From Arachnopeziza araneosa (lineage: Eukaryota; Ascomycota; Leotiomycetes; Helotiales; Arachnopezizaceae), in NCBI GenBank assembly GCA_003988855.1, contig QYAI01000219.1, forward strand, positions 1-40,519: DNA of 40,519 bases, in the 5' to 3' direction. The stretch's first letter is position 1; each line of letters starts with the position of its first letter. The position numbers and the translations under genes were made by a program. A model generated the notes under the pieces. That model made no database searches and was not told where the DNA came from. It was given only the letters and a program-made list of their open reading frames with translations. This document shows, in pieces, positions 31,018-40,519 of this stretch.

Positions 31018-32238
31018 CTACAGACGGTTACTGTACACGCTTTGAGCCTTAGTGATCCGGATTTGGGCAGCCACTAGTAGTTTCACAACCGCGTACTTGC
31101 GACAATATAAATTGTACTGTGCAATGTCACATACAGAAGAAACGCGGCGAATGATGGGACTCTCAGTTGGCACTTGGGACGACGACGTGGATCCAGACCG
31201 GGTGATCAAGGAAGAATATCGCTGTGTACTTCTCCTTATATCGTCTAGTATATGTGATCGCAAGCTGAGTCTTTCCCATCCCTCCAAGACCATATAGGAT
31301 GACACAAGATCGATTACTATAATCATGAAGCAGCTTGTGCATCTTCGACAGCTCCTCCTCTCTAGCAACAAATTGTGCAGCTTCAGGAAATGATGTGAGG
31401 TTAAGCCTTACGGCAAATTGTTCGAAATCGATACTTGTGCCGTTTAGTTCCATTACTTTACGCAGCAACACCTAGACAAGAAGCTTACCCTTATACAACT
31501 TGTGGAGCTCTTCCTCTAGTCGCCTAATGCCTTATCTCTTCCTTCCCCGTAATTTAGCACTATAGAGACATCGAAGACCCCGATTAAGCAGTACGCTTCA
31601 TCCTCTTCAATCGTAGTATTGCGGCGCTCCGCCCAAGACCTCCGCTCTTTGATGCTGAAATTCGATAGTGCATCACCTCGGAGAGCTTTGTTTGCGATGC
31701 CAGTAATTTCAAAAATCTGAGACTCAAGCGACAACTTATTGCCAAGTCGCTCACCCTCCAAGCTGAAAAAGTCAACCAGCCTTGGTGCAATAAGCTCCTG
31801 AAGCGTCCAGCCTCGAGTAAACCAACGACTCTTCCTAAAGGCTTCCTCCCATGACCTCTGGCCATCCAACCCGGTGTCGGGCTTCGAGACATCCGAAAGC
31901 TATACGTAGCAGCGCGCAGCGTTCTGATACCACCGAAACATGGAATTGATCGCCGTGCCGAGCTCGACCGCATTCTTCTTATCGATGCAGCAGGTATCAA
32001 CCCAAAAGTGTTCCAGTCCATCGATTGCAGCCTGATTCGCGCAGAACTGTATCTTCCTCCACCCAGCCTTGTTCACAGTCTTGCTCTTGTCCTTGCCCTT
32101 CTTCAAGTCTTGATAGACGACCTCCTCTTCTCCCCATGTATGAGAGAGTATTGCGTAGGCAGGGACTTCGTCGCTGGTAGGTTCGCGAAAGACGATCTCG
32201 CCGTTGGGTTTGCGTTGCAAGAGGCGCATAAGAGACAT
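31018..32238 (-). pseudogene. HET-domain/NB-ARC (NLR-like) incompatibility protein, broken
   Basis: Heterokaryon-incompatibility-type protein. From the ATG at 32238 (MSLMRLLQRK) the HET signatures appear in order: AILSHTWGEEEV, FWVDTCCIDKK, GWTLQELIAP and EDEAYCLIGVFDVS. Further on, FVAREEELSKMHKLL precedes an NB-ARC-type P-loop GLGGMGKTQLA. Three breaks are visible. A TAG at 31900-31902 interrupts RCYV*LSDVS in an otherwise continuous frame. A one-base loss near 31524-31528 shifts the frame between RDKA and RLEEELHKLY. The sequence after TAIFFL near 31220 no longer matches the family. The gene is also truncated, lacking the rest of NB-ARC and any repeats. Probably non-functional; a truncated HET protein could in principle still be made. 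Confidence 0.75.
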
Positions 32239-33317
32239 ACTGGAGGTTCGCCAGCGATCTTGTAGCAAGCGCGACTCGTATCAATAATTTAGCAAATTGG
32301 CGCAAGCGCTGCGATTTGAAAGTCGAGACGTTGGAGAATTGAGCGTTGAGATAGATATGCAGTCGAGGTCGTACACGCCCACGAGGCTGTATCGTGGCGT
32401 AATGGCCAGCCACTTGCATGGCGAAGGCAGACGGAACGCGAAGGGCCCTTCATTTTATTGAAAACCTTACACACTAACTTACAGACTGGATTCTAGGACA
32501 ATTTGTCCGCTGTGTTAAGATGCCGGCTTCTACAAAGTCGAAGAGCGGTAAGATGCTGCAGGTTGGGATTAAGGTAATGGAACATTGATGAAGGCTTCCC
32601 GGTCGACGAAAGAGGGACTGCTTCGCACAGGCCACTTTTTGCTCTGCTCGGAGGATGTTGGGCACGGGACTTTGCCGGCAAGGTACGCCCAGCCACAAAT
32701 GTCAGCCACAGATTATGTTACAATTTTACCGAGATTACTATAACCACACCGCCGCTGACCAAGATCCTTGATCGCTTGATTGGAGGAGGTATCAGCCTGT
32801 GTGGCGACAGCTTTCCAATAAGAGCGCCACACTTTGTTTACGGCTCAAACGCTCAAACCGCAATTTAACCACAACAAGACCACAATTTAAAGAAACTAAG
32901 CTTATAACTGGGCTATTTAGAGTATTGTTTATAATCCTAGAAGTTTTTAGAATTTTCCAAGCATTTTGAAAAGTCGGCAAAACTTTGGTAGGGGTAAGCG
33001 TGGGCGGTTGAGCAGTTTGGGCGTTTTGGCCAGTGACCCTTCTAAATTCGGCTCCTGTACCTCCAGCCACTTTCGGCCTCTATGCCTAAGGCTTCATAAT
33101 TGAAATTACAGCGTAAATATTGCGGGGTTATTTCGCACTAACTAAAATCGTCATCAGAGGTACAGATCCGCGTGGCGTCATGCATGAATTTGCGCGCCAC
33201 AGCAGCCTCAAGGCTAAATGATGATTTCCTGCATAGTGGTAAGGCCTTAGAGCTCGGATGAGACTCCTTTATTGACTATTGGAAGAAGACCGTGCGACAG
33301 GAACTGTGTGGGCCGTT
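32239..33317. other. Intergenic, no gene supported
   Basis: Short minus-strand frames (32474-32698, 32792-33070) have no recognisable motif. The stretch 32860-32960 is AT-rich. It ends at the second copy of the dispersed repeat. Confidence 0.5.
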
Positions 33318-33437
33318 CCTCTCGTACGAAGGGTATATATAGAAAGCCTCAAGCACTTGGTGCTCTTCAGCTTTACCTTCTTGAAATATAGATTCATCAT
33401 TCACGTGTTCTGACCGTGCAATCGTGAACCCTTACAG
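33318..33437 (+). repeat. Dispersed repeat, copy B (partner at 335-455)
   Basis: Same orientation and about 88 percent identity by hand to the copy at 335-455. This copy has a better TATA box (GGTATATATAG). Both share a perfectly conserved centre of about 38 bp and the ending CCCTTACAG, after which they diverge. Confidence 0.7.
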
Positions 33438-33859
33438 ATTTAACTATTTTATCTAATGTTTTTAAAGAAGTGTAGTAACGTCTGTAAGTTCAGATAATAG
33501 ATTCAAGTTAGAAAAAGTGTAATTAGATATAATTAAGTACTTGATTCGTTCTTCTACTTAGACTTTGAACGAGTTAGTAAAAGTTAGTCTCGAGTAGTAA
33601 CTAGATCTTGAACTTTAGTCGTGCTACTAATTATTAGAAAACAAGAGAAGAAGAAGAAGAAGTCAGAGAAAGCTAATTTATTGCTAGCTACTGTGCCGGT
33701 TCCTCTTAAAGGAACCGGTCTTGCTTACTAACTAGCCTAGCCCTAACCCTAGCCGTCGTGTGACTGAGTCTCGTCAGCTGGACTGAAGGAGGGGAGATGC
33801 GAGGCTCTGCAGGCCTCAGGCAACCGCGGGCAGCTGCAAACTTCCACTCGTATTCTCTT
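33438..33859. other. AT-rich stretch then GC-rich leader of NLR pseudogene
   Basis: 33438-33700 is AT-rich with AGAAG repeats (33645-33665). A palindrome AGGAACCGG/CCGGTTCCT lies near 33698-33719. No gene is supported before the NLR-like frame opens. Confidence 0.5.
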
Positions 33860-36090
33860 CCAGCGAAGAGCGAAAAGCAAAGGCATCTATCTCCTCAGGG
33901 CGGCAGCCCTTGTATCCCAAGCTTGACCACCCCCGCCAGTTCAGCAATGGCGTCGCCTCTGCAGTGCAATTCGATCCGACAGGGACCGGATCTCTGGTTT
34001 TTGGACTTCTCTTCGTTGTTATTCAGGTACATGCAACTCCCGCCGATGTTTGTTGCATCTACTGATCTCCATATGTACAGTGCGGTTTTATCTTTGCCGA
34101 GTCCATTGAGAGCATTCTAGAGCAGTTGCAGACGCTTGAAAATCAACTGCCATCTTTGCAAGTTGACCAGATCATGTACCCTACTAATCGAAGGCTGCCA
34201 GACATTTTAAAGGATGTTTTCTGTCACTACGTCGATTTTTGTGTCACTATCCTGCGTTATATGAACAAATCATATCTGTGTAAGTGTCTATAAAGTCTAC
34301 TTTTAGGTTTCCTTCGGTCGTTAGGCTATTAGATGATTTTCACTGCACCTCGTAGGCTGGATACTTGTTTCTGTTCTCATATTATTTGCTTACTATGTCT
34401 CATTAGTAGTCGTTCTGCGAGGCTTTTTCTCCTCGGGCCTTCGACAGGATTTAAGGAAGATCTCTTCTCAAATTTCTCATGTCAGGGATTTTGTCCGCGA
34501 AGTGCAACAGGCCGAGCGCGGTCGGTCGCTCAAGGCCGATGAGACAACACACGAAATGCTCAAGGACATGCGTAGGGAAACCTCGACTCTCAAGGAGCCC
34601 AAATTCCCTGTCCGATCGGTCAATATCGAGGAAAATAAGTCATTCGTAGGCAGGACGGCTGAACTAGACGAGATGTACAAGAACCTAATCCAAACACATC
34701 AGGAAGCACGGTCAATGTCATGCGTTCTCCACGGAATCGGTGGGGTCGGCAAAACGCAGGCAGCCTTAAAAATTCCTCTACTAATTCGATAAAGAGTTTG
34801 ATGCTATCTTCTGGGTCAGTGCCGACCCCGAGAAGGAGACTGAAATCCAGAGGACCTTTTGCAACATTGGGGTCCAGCTCAAATTATTCAACGACGGACA
34901 GGAGATCACTGATTCGCAGATCAATGAAATCACCCAATGACTTCGTACAACAGGTAAGATAGCACCTTCTCCTGAGTGCCAGTCCCCTTGAAAACGAATC
35001 TTTGGCTGAGCATGTGAATAGACAAAAAGTGGCTTCTGGTATTCGACAACGTAGTAAGACGCAAGGACCTCAGTCTTTACTGGCCGACTCACTCCCAAAA
35101 GCCTTGTGTGATCTTGGTGACGTCGCAAATCCAAATCGGCGGCGTTGACCATAAGATCCCAATTCAACCTCTCAATGGCAAGCAAGGAGCTGACTTTCTT
35201 CTCGACCAACTAGGCCTCGAAGAAGAAAGCCTTCTGGACCCAAATCAGCAAAATACGGCCAGCCATATATCACATGTCCTGGGCAGATCTCCTCTATGGC
35301 TCAAGAGTGCCCAAGGTATTATACAGCTTGGCTGCACGCTCCAAGAATGCCTTGAACAACTCCATGCAGATGTGGACTTTCCCGAGCGTACAGATGTGAC
35401 AGAAGCAGGCTGGGAGAAAGACAGCAACTCACAGTATGAGAGAGCTGCCATTGAAGCCCATGACTATCTATTCAAGAAGCTTGCACCGGCTTCACTAGAA
35501 CTTCTCTTCCTGGTGGAATATGCGGAGAAAGCATACAAATTGATTGAGCGGGCGTACCCTGGGACATCAAGTGCTACTCTTCATAAGTCAGACTATGCCT
35601 TGATTCTCTTCCAGACTGTACCAGAACGGCGGCAAGAAGAACATGAGATTATGAAAGATCTTCTCATCAGCTCCGTGCGCGACTGTGGGGAAGACAACCT
35701 TAGAACCCTTGAACTTCGGATGATCTACGGTATCATGCATTACTATCTGGACAAATTTAAGGAGGCTAGGTGAGTTTGAGCGACCCAAATCCTTCCCAAG
35801 ATCAATACTAAACACTGTGCAGGACTCAAATCGAGAAGGCGCTTCAGACCGGGGAGACCAAGCTCCCCGACTGGCCGGTAGAGAACGCGGTTCGCGGCCG
35901 GTACTACCTGTCACAAATTCTCAAGAAGTTCAATCCCGATGACTAGGCTACCAAGAAGATGGAATAAGATACGAAGGATCGGTTGCATGAGCTACTCCAA
36001 ATGGACCTCTCGGGAAAAGCAACCAAGTACAGCGGGGACTACTCCATGTTGTTGGATTACTCTCGAGCGCCGGGCTACCTGATTCAATGA
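33860..36090 (+). pseudogene. NLR/STAND protein (NB-ARC with TPR-like C-terminus), RIP-damaged
   Basis: Fungal STAND protein readable in order: N-terminal domain (SAVQFDPTGTGSLVFG, IESILEQLQTLENQLP), a linker helix (RDFVREVQQAERG), NB-ARC with FVGR, P-loop GIGGVGKTQ, FDAIFWVSADPEKE, WLLVFDNV and VILVTSQ, a helical region (ASLELLFLVEYAEK), and a TPR-like end with IEKALQTGETKLPDW. Breaks: an extra base near 34768-34772 after TQAALK, TAA at 34782-34784, TGA at 34938-34940 (ITQ*LRTT), TAG at 35944-35946 and TAA at 35965-35967. Each stop would be Gln or Trp by one C-to-T or G-to-A change. Introns near 34049, 34953-35022 and 35770-35822 have sound boundaries. The start codon was not resolved. Decay looks recent because most of the frame is preserved. 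Confidence 0.75.
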
Positions 36091-37197
36091 TTTTCTCCTT
36101 AGTGTCGTTGTCCTTGACGAACTATTCTTACGCAGCTCCATCTCATTACTTAGTGATAGATAAACGCGCAAGCAATAGTCTATCACACCTCCAATATTAG
36201 TATAATTTTATGTTAATTTAATAGGTACTTACGAAACTAAAGTCCTACATTAATTAACCTTAGTAATTAACTATATTACGTCCTTCTTGCGTAACATGCT
36301 ACCTATCCCTGCCTCTTCTCGCCTTTCCTTACTCCTTAGTCTGACAAAGTAACGTTGAAAGTGCGAAGTGCAACGAAACAAAGAGAGAAGAAAATGTAGC
36401 AAATAACTGTACTAGTGTTTATATTAAACTTTTCAGTTTGATAGCTGCATGCTAGACTCTATAAGGAAATATAAAGAACAGAGAAATAAGTGCAGTAAGT
36501 AACTATACTAGTGTCTAAGTCGATTTCCCTAGCCTCTTCTTATCCTTGTCTGACGAAGTGACGTTGAAAATGCGAAGTGCAACNAAAGAGANGGAGAAGA
36601 ATGTNTAGAAAATAACTNCACTAGTGTTATATCGATTTCTTTAGTTTGATAGCTNCATGCTAAGCTACATTAGGCAATATAAAGAACACAGAAATAAGCA
36701 TAGCAAATAACTGTGCTAGTGCCTAAGTCAATTGCCCTAGCCTCTTCTTATCCCTGTCTGACGAAGTGACGTTGAAAATGCGAAGTGCAACNAAAGAGAN
36801 GGAGAAGAATGTNTAGAAAATAACTGCACTAGTGTTATATCGATTTTTTTAGTTTGACAGCTGCATGCTAACTATATTAGGCAATATAAAGAACACAGAA
36901 ATAAGTATAGCAAATAACTGTGCTAGTGCCTAAGTCGATTAGCCTAGCCTCTCCTTACCCCGGTCTGAAGAGGTGACGTCAAAAGTGCGAAGTGCAACGA
37001 AATGAAGAGAGAAGAATGTATAGAAAGTAACACGACATTTGCAAAGTTCAATAGCAGCTAGGAGAAGTTGCAGCGAAATATGGATTGAGTGATTGATTAA
37101 GAGATAGTAATTTCTAATATAACCATGCCCGCCAGTTTCAATTTGTCAAGAGTCCAATATCGCAATCCTTGCTTCAATCCTATAGAGTTTTAGTAAG
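36091..37197. other. Non-coding region dominated by a tandem array
   Basis: AT-rich flank, then the repeat array listed separately, then unique sequence up to the broken ORF at 37.2 kb. No gene seen. Confidence 0.6.
36300..37060. repeat. Tandem array, about 208-bp period, 3.5 copies
   Basis: The anchor TCTGACGAAGTGACGTTGAA recurs at about 36340, 36549, 36757 and 36964, spacings 209, 208 and 207. Each unit also carries GCGAAGTGCAAC, ACTAGTGT, GATAGCTGCATGC and AATATAAAGAAC. Eight N bases (36584, 36592, 36605, 36618, 36655, 36792, 36800, 36813) fall in the two central copies, several at equivalent positions, which points to unresolved differences between copies in the assembly. Confidence 0.85.
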
Positions 37198-37244
37198 TCA
37201 CTGAGTCGATCGGTAGCGCTCAAGACACTGTGCAACTAACCATC

Positions 37245-37485
37245 TCATCCACAAAAGGAATTTAGCTTGAGTGATCATCATAACCCTCACCAAGATTGTA
37301 GCGGTCGCCAAGGTATTTGTTGTCTTTAGTAACGGCCGATATCTCGTCGAGGTATTTCTCCACGGCTGTTCCCTCACATTAGCCTTGACTTCCTCTCCGT
37401 CTTCATTAATCTCAGCCTGCTCCTTGACATCGTCTTCGATGCGGTACACGCCGGAGATTGCATTGTGGAGTTCGCTTTGGTCCAT
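37245..37485 (-). pseudogene. Unidentified small gene, probably frameshifted
   Basis: From an ATG at 37485 the frame reads MDQSELHNAISGVYRIEDD, then VKEQAEINEDGEEVKANVRE. In a neighbouring frame the sequence continues as VEKYLDEISAVTKDNKYLGD and RYNL, ending at a possible donor (CTTG|GTGAGG). Both halves look like coding sequence (acidic, helical), so a one-base indel near 37366 is likely, unless a very small intron is present. I do not recognise the family. It lies among other decayed genes. Confidence 0.4.
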
Positions 37486-38292
37486 AGCGAATGCAGGAAG
37501 TGAGGAAACGGTTTTTGTCACTCGGAGGTTGTTCGGTATGGGATTTTCTTTATAAAAGGTAGCATGACGGGTTTGGAGATGAGAAACTTGCAAGTGGTGA
37601 GAGCACACTCAGGGTCTCTCTCTTATTAATATTTGGAGGTGTGCTTTGAGGAGGTAGATGCTCCTCAATGCCGGCTCACCAGAGAAACAAGGAATGGGAC
37701 TGATCCTCTCAGCAAGGAAAATGCACATAGAGCCCTCTCGACCAGCGACCAATGGTTTTCACATCATTTCGCCTTGTGATTGCAAATCTATTCTCCTGCC
37801 AATACATAAGACACCATGTTTAAAGTACCGTGAATACGATTAGTTTTCTCGCACCTCTAGATAGCTGGGGGCTATATGATTGGAGTGTAGTATCAATAAC
37901 GGGACGTTCGTGATACGGGCTGCTATGCAGTGTTATGGACAAAGGTTCGAAATACTGCATCCGTCTACATACAGCAGCTCACCATTTCTAGCTGCAGAAA
38001 AGAGCACTTTTAGCCTCGTCCTACCCATTGCACGAATAATAATGCCTCACAAGACATGTCCCTCTGTGATCATACGCAACTGGTACATTGACAGCCTTGT
38101 TTATCTATAGGATGAAGTGGGGTGGGCACCATGAGGCTCTGCATTGGCTTTTCAGGGTTTTCTAGCTTCCTACCTGCGTTATGGAGGTTTAAAGGCTTCC
38201 CTGGTCTGTTTTCTTCCCCATCCGCGAGGCGAGAGATGCCATGTCTCAGAGGAGAGAGATCTCATCCCACTGATAGCAAAAAACTCGCAAAC
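37486..38292. other. Intergenic, nothing recognised
   Basis: Short plus-strand ORFs (37658-37843, 37880-38110, 38144 onward) show no motif. The last overlaps the start of the hydroxylase/desaturase pseudogene in another frame. Confidence 0.45.
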
Positions 38293-39480
38293 ATGGAGAT
38301 TATTTCAGGGTCGCAGGCAGCCACCTTTTCTTACTTCCATTTCAACCCCGAAATCCATACTCAGGAGAAGCCTTACGAGATTCTCCTCAACCTTCCGCTT
38401 AGAGAGAAGGATCCGACTTACAAGCGCTACAATAAGGAGTTTAAAGAGCACTAGGTCCTAGTCTAAGACGTCTGCGGCCGAGAGAAAGAGTTTACTCTGG
38501 ATGAAAACGGCTTCTGCTAGCGACGCTGGCAAGGGCCCGTAGCATAGAGAGGCTTCGATGCGGATGCGGTCAAGGCATTAGGAAACGAGGAGGTCGAGAC
38601 GACTTACATCAAAGATGTTGAGAAATTCATCGCCTCTGAATTAGAGCAAGATAATGGCAAAGCGGTGGATATTGTAAAAGTGTTTGACTATAGAGTTCGT
38701 TATATTTTCTACACTTCAGCCACCCCAACTTTTTTCGAAGCCTAGTTACTTGATCATGGAGATTTAGGTCCAGCTATATCTAACGAGAAGCATTAGTTGA
38801 GAGTAAATATAGATCAGACACTGTTTAACCAGAGAACACTTGATCTAGAGGACGGCCTGGACCCAATGAGGTCGGTATCGTTCTCTCATGTAGGTATATG
38901 AAGCATGCGAACTCCCTAGTTTTGCTTAAATAGAGCTAACCTCGGAACGTTATAGACCAAAGCTTTATAGGTGCGATAAAGAGGATTCACGAGCACATGG
39001 GGGATCAGGCCCACGATCTTCTCAAGCGAAGATAGCGTGTTATGAAGTGAGTGGATTCTATTTAACTAGTTTACGCTGGTCTAATGACTCGGGCGTAGCG
39101 TCTGGAAGCCTCTAAAGATAGTGAACAATTGGCCCCTTGCCCTTTGTGACGCGACTTCAGTCCATCAGAACGATCTTGTGGCTGCTGATCTCGTCCGGCG
39201 CAAGACGGTTGGAGAGTCGTGGTACTGCAAATATAATCCAGAGCACACGTGGTACTACCTCTCGGATCAGACACCGGATCCAGGACTCAAAAGACGATGA
39301 ATTAGTGAGGTGTACGCGTATTCTCTTGCTTTGTAACAAGCTCAAAGCCTTGCTGACGACGGTACCACAGTTTGTCTCCATTCTTCGTTCAAGTTTGAAG
39401 GGCTGCATGGACAAGAAGGGCGGCAAAGCTTTGAAATCAGAGCATTGGTCTTCGGTAAGCCCTTGGTGAATGATGAATGA
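38293..39480 (+). pseudogene. AsaB/CmcJ-like hydroxylase/desaturase, RIP-damaged
   Basis: Family of fungal hydroxylase/desaturases used in secondary metabolism (AsaB, GA4-desaturase-like, CmcJ-like). From ATG 38293 one frame runs about 600 nt: TFSYFHFNPEIHTQEKPYE, REKEFTLDENGFC, TTYIKDVEKFI and VFDYRVRYIF. Later segments are WPLALCDATSV, DLVAADLVRRKTVGESWY, KYNPEHTWYYLSDQTPD and SFEIRALVFG. These match the family's order through to its C-terminus. In-frame stops occur at 38452, 38464, 38518, 38545, 38743 and 38794, all TAG or TAA, with more after 38900. All can arise from CAG, CAA or TGG by transition. The middle (38890-39100) is the most damaged. The usual metal-binding region reads VNIDQT, with Asn where His is expected. 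Confidence 0.75.
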
Positions 39481-40519
39481 CCGTGCGGTGTGCAAACAGA
39501 AGTTGAATATATTTAGCATGAAGACAGTGTATTACTTTCATCTTATAAGTACAGTAGTTCCTATCCCATTCATCGACGACTCGCAAAACTACGACCATCA
39601 ACTCTCTAAAGGCCAACAATAGTCAGAGTAAGTGTTTTCTCTAAGCTAGCGACAAATAGTCTCAATTAGTGCTAGATAAGAAACATGCAGAGTTTATCAT
39701 CTAATTAAATATTTAGTCTTCAAACAGTCTCTTGATTGGAACACAATAATAGCTAAGAAGACCAAGCATCCTAATATAGAATATCTTCTTATCATTATTA
39801 CAGGATAGAACTGTGGTGGACTTGAAAGGTAGGAGACCCACTTTTCACTTGATATTCGAATGATCCCGTGTGGAATTATCTCTATCCAGATTGCCTCAAG
39901 ACAGTGAGGAAAGCTCTGATTAGATAGTTGAGATTGAGAGATAGATATAGTTACATTATCGGAACATATAAACCTGATATGAACAGTTGTAATCCAGCCG
40001 CATTCCTCCTCCCAAAGCAACCTCGGGCCCTTTCCGAAGACTAAAATTGATCCCCAAGACGTTCATCGAATCTTCTTCTTTGCTTTCGGCTTTACCTAGT
40101 CACGATAAAGCTTTTCTCCATCTCATCACCTCAGCATTCTTGTGCTTTCCAGGTTGCACCAAAGTCTTGACACTCTACTCCATTGCTCATAAATAAAATT
40201 CCCACGCTCCTCTACCTAATTGAACCTCACTTCTGCATGCGTCAAGAGAGTTTCTCCGAATTGTGCATGATGTCACCTACAACTTTAAATCTTTCGCATT
40301 GGAGACGAGGGGAACTAGGCCTGCATCCACAAAATACTGCAGCCGAAAATATACTCAGTATTCTTTTTGGATTCATTGTACTAATAGTTTTACAAGTGCT
40401 CATACAGGGTGTCATGGGGGTAGGCTGCTCAATGGGTGCCCATGGGGTGGGTGGAAGCCTCCAAGCAACTAACCATGGTGGCCCATGGAATGGCTTTTTT
40501 AGCGTGGGTATAAATCATA
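39481..40519. other. Right-end intergenic region, no gene supported
   Basis: AT-rich sequence with short ORFs lacking motifs (39697-40020 minus, 40263-40472 plus). Near 40425-40495 CCATGG-centred short palindromes recur, without further context. Nothing else recognised. Confidence 0.5.

Noticed and set aside
33733..33750. Telomere-like CCCTAACCCTAG
   Set aside because: Less than three units and internal to the window; not enough for a telomeric tract.
36300..37060. CRISPR-like array
   Set aside because: Unit length (208 bp), absence of unique spacers and the fungal context rule it out; it is an ordinary tandem repeat.
38293..38900. Recoding of TAG/TAA as glutamine
   Set aside because: Intact genes in the same window (COX13, UstYa3, P4H, UstYa1) end normally with TAA or TAG, so the stops in the hydroxylase/desaturase are better explained as RIP damage.

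Overview
The window looks like a chromosomal segment of a filamentous ascomycete (Pezizomycotina). The genes have short introns (about 43-130 nt) with GT..AG ends and CTAAC/CTGAC-like branch sites. Several families are fungus-specific (UstYa/DUF3328, HET, fungal NLR-type NB-ARC/TPR, AsaB-like hydroxylase/desaturase). Broken genes carry TAG/TAA/TGA codons of the kind left by repeat-induced point mutation (RIP). Gene models were assembled by hand from conserved motifs, splice signals and reading phase; no search was run.

Left part (1-5.1 kb): the 5' end of an unknown leftward gene, then the divergent housekeeping pair COX13 (cytochrome c oxidase subunit 6A) and APN2 (class II AP endonuclease). 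This pair commonly flanks the mating-type locus in Pezizomycotina, but I see no MAT gene here. From 5.1 to 10 kb lies gene debris: a Fot1/pogo-like transposase remnant, the C-terminal part of an NLR-type protein with a premature stop, and a decayed SRPK-like protein kinase.

Central part (10.1-30.5 kb): a compact set of apparently intact genes resembling a biosynthetic cluster. In order: an aldo-keto reductase, UstYa-like oxidase 1, an MFS transporter, UstYa-like oxidase 3, a very small predicted secreted peptide with a signal sequence, a membrane-anchored prolyl 4-hydroxylase, UstYa-like oxidase 2, a GC-rich intronless glycosyltransferase, a full-length ABCC transporter and an ABCF ATPase. 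Three UstYa homologues, each with two HxxHC motifs, suggest oxidative cyclisation of a ribosomal peptide (dikaritin/ustiloxin-type RiPP). The small secreted peptide is the best precursor candidate in the window. Three gene pairs are divergent (MFS/UstYa3, peptide/P4H, UstYa2/GT), which would suit co-regulation. Product and function are inferred.

Right part (30.5-40.5 kb): a degraded zone holding a HET/NB-ARC pseudogene, a nearly complete NLR pseudogene with RIP-type stops and a frameshift, a tandem array of about 208 bp period containing ambiguous bases, an unrecognised broken ORF, and an AsaB/CmcJ-like hydroxylase/desaturase pseudogene. A repeat of about 120 bp occurs at both 0.34 kb and 33.3 kb, roughly bracketing the region.
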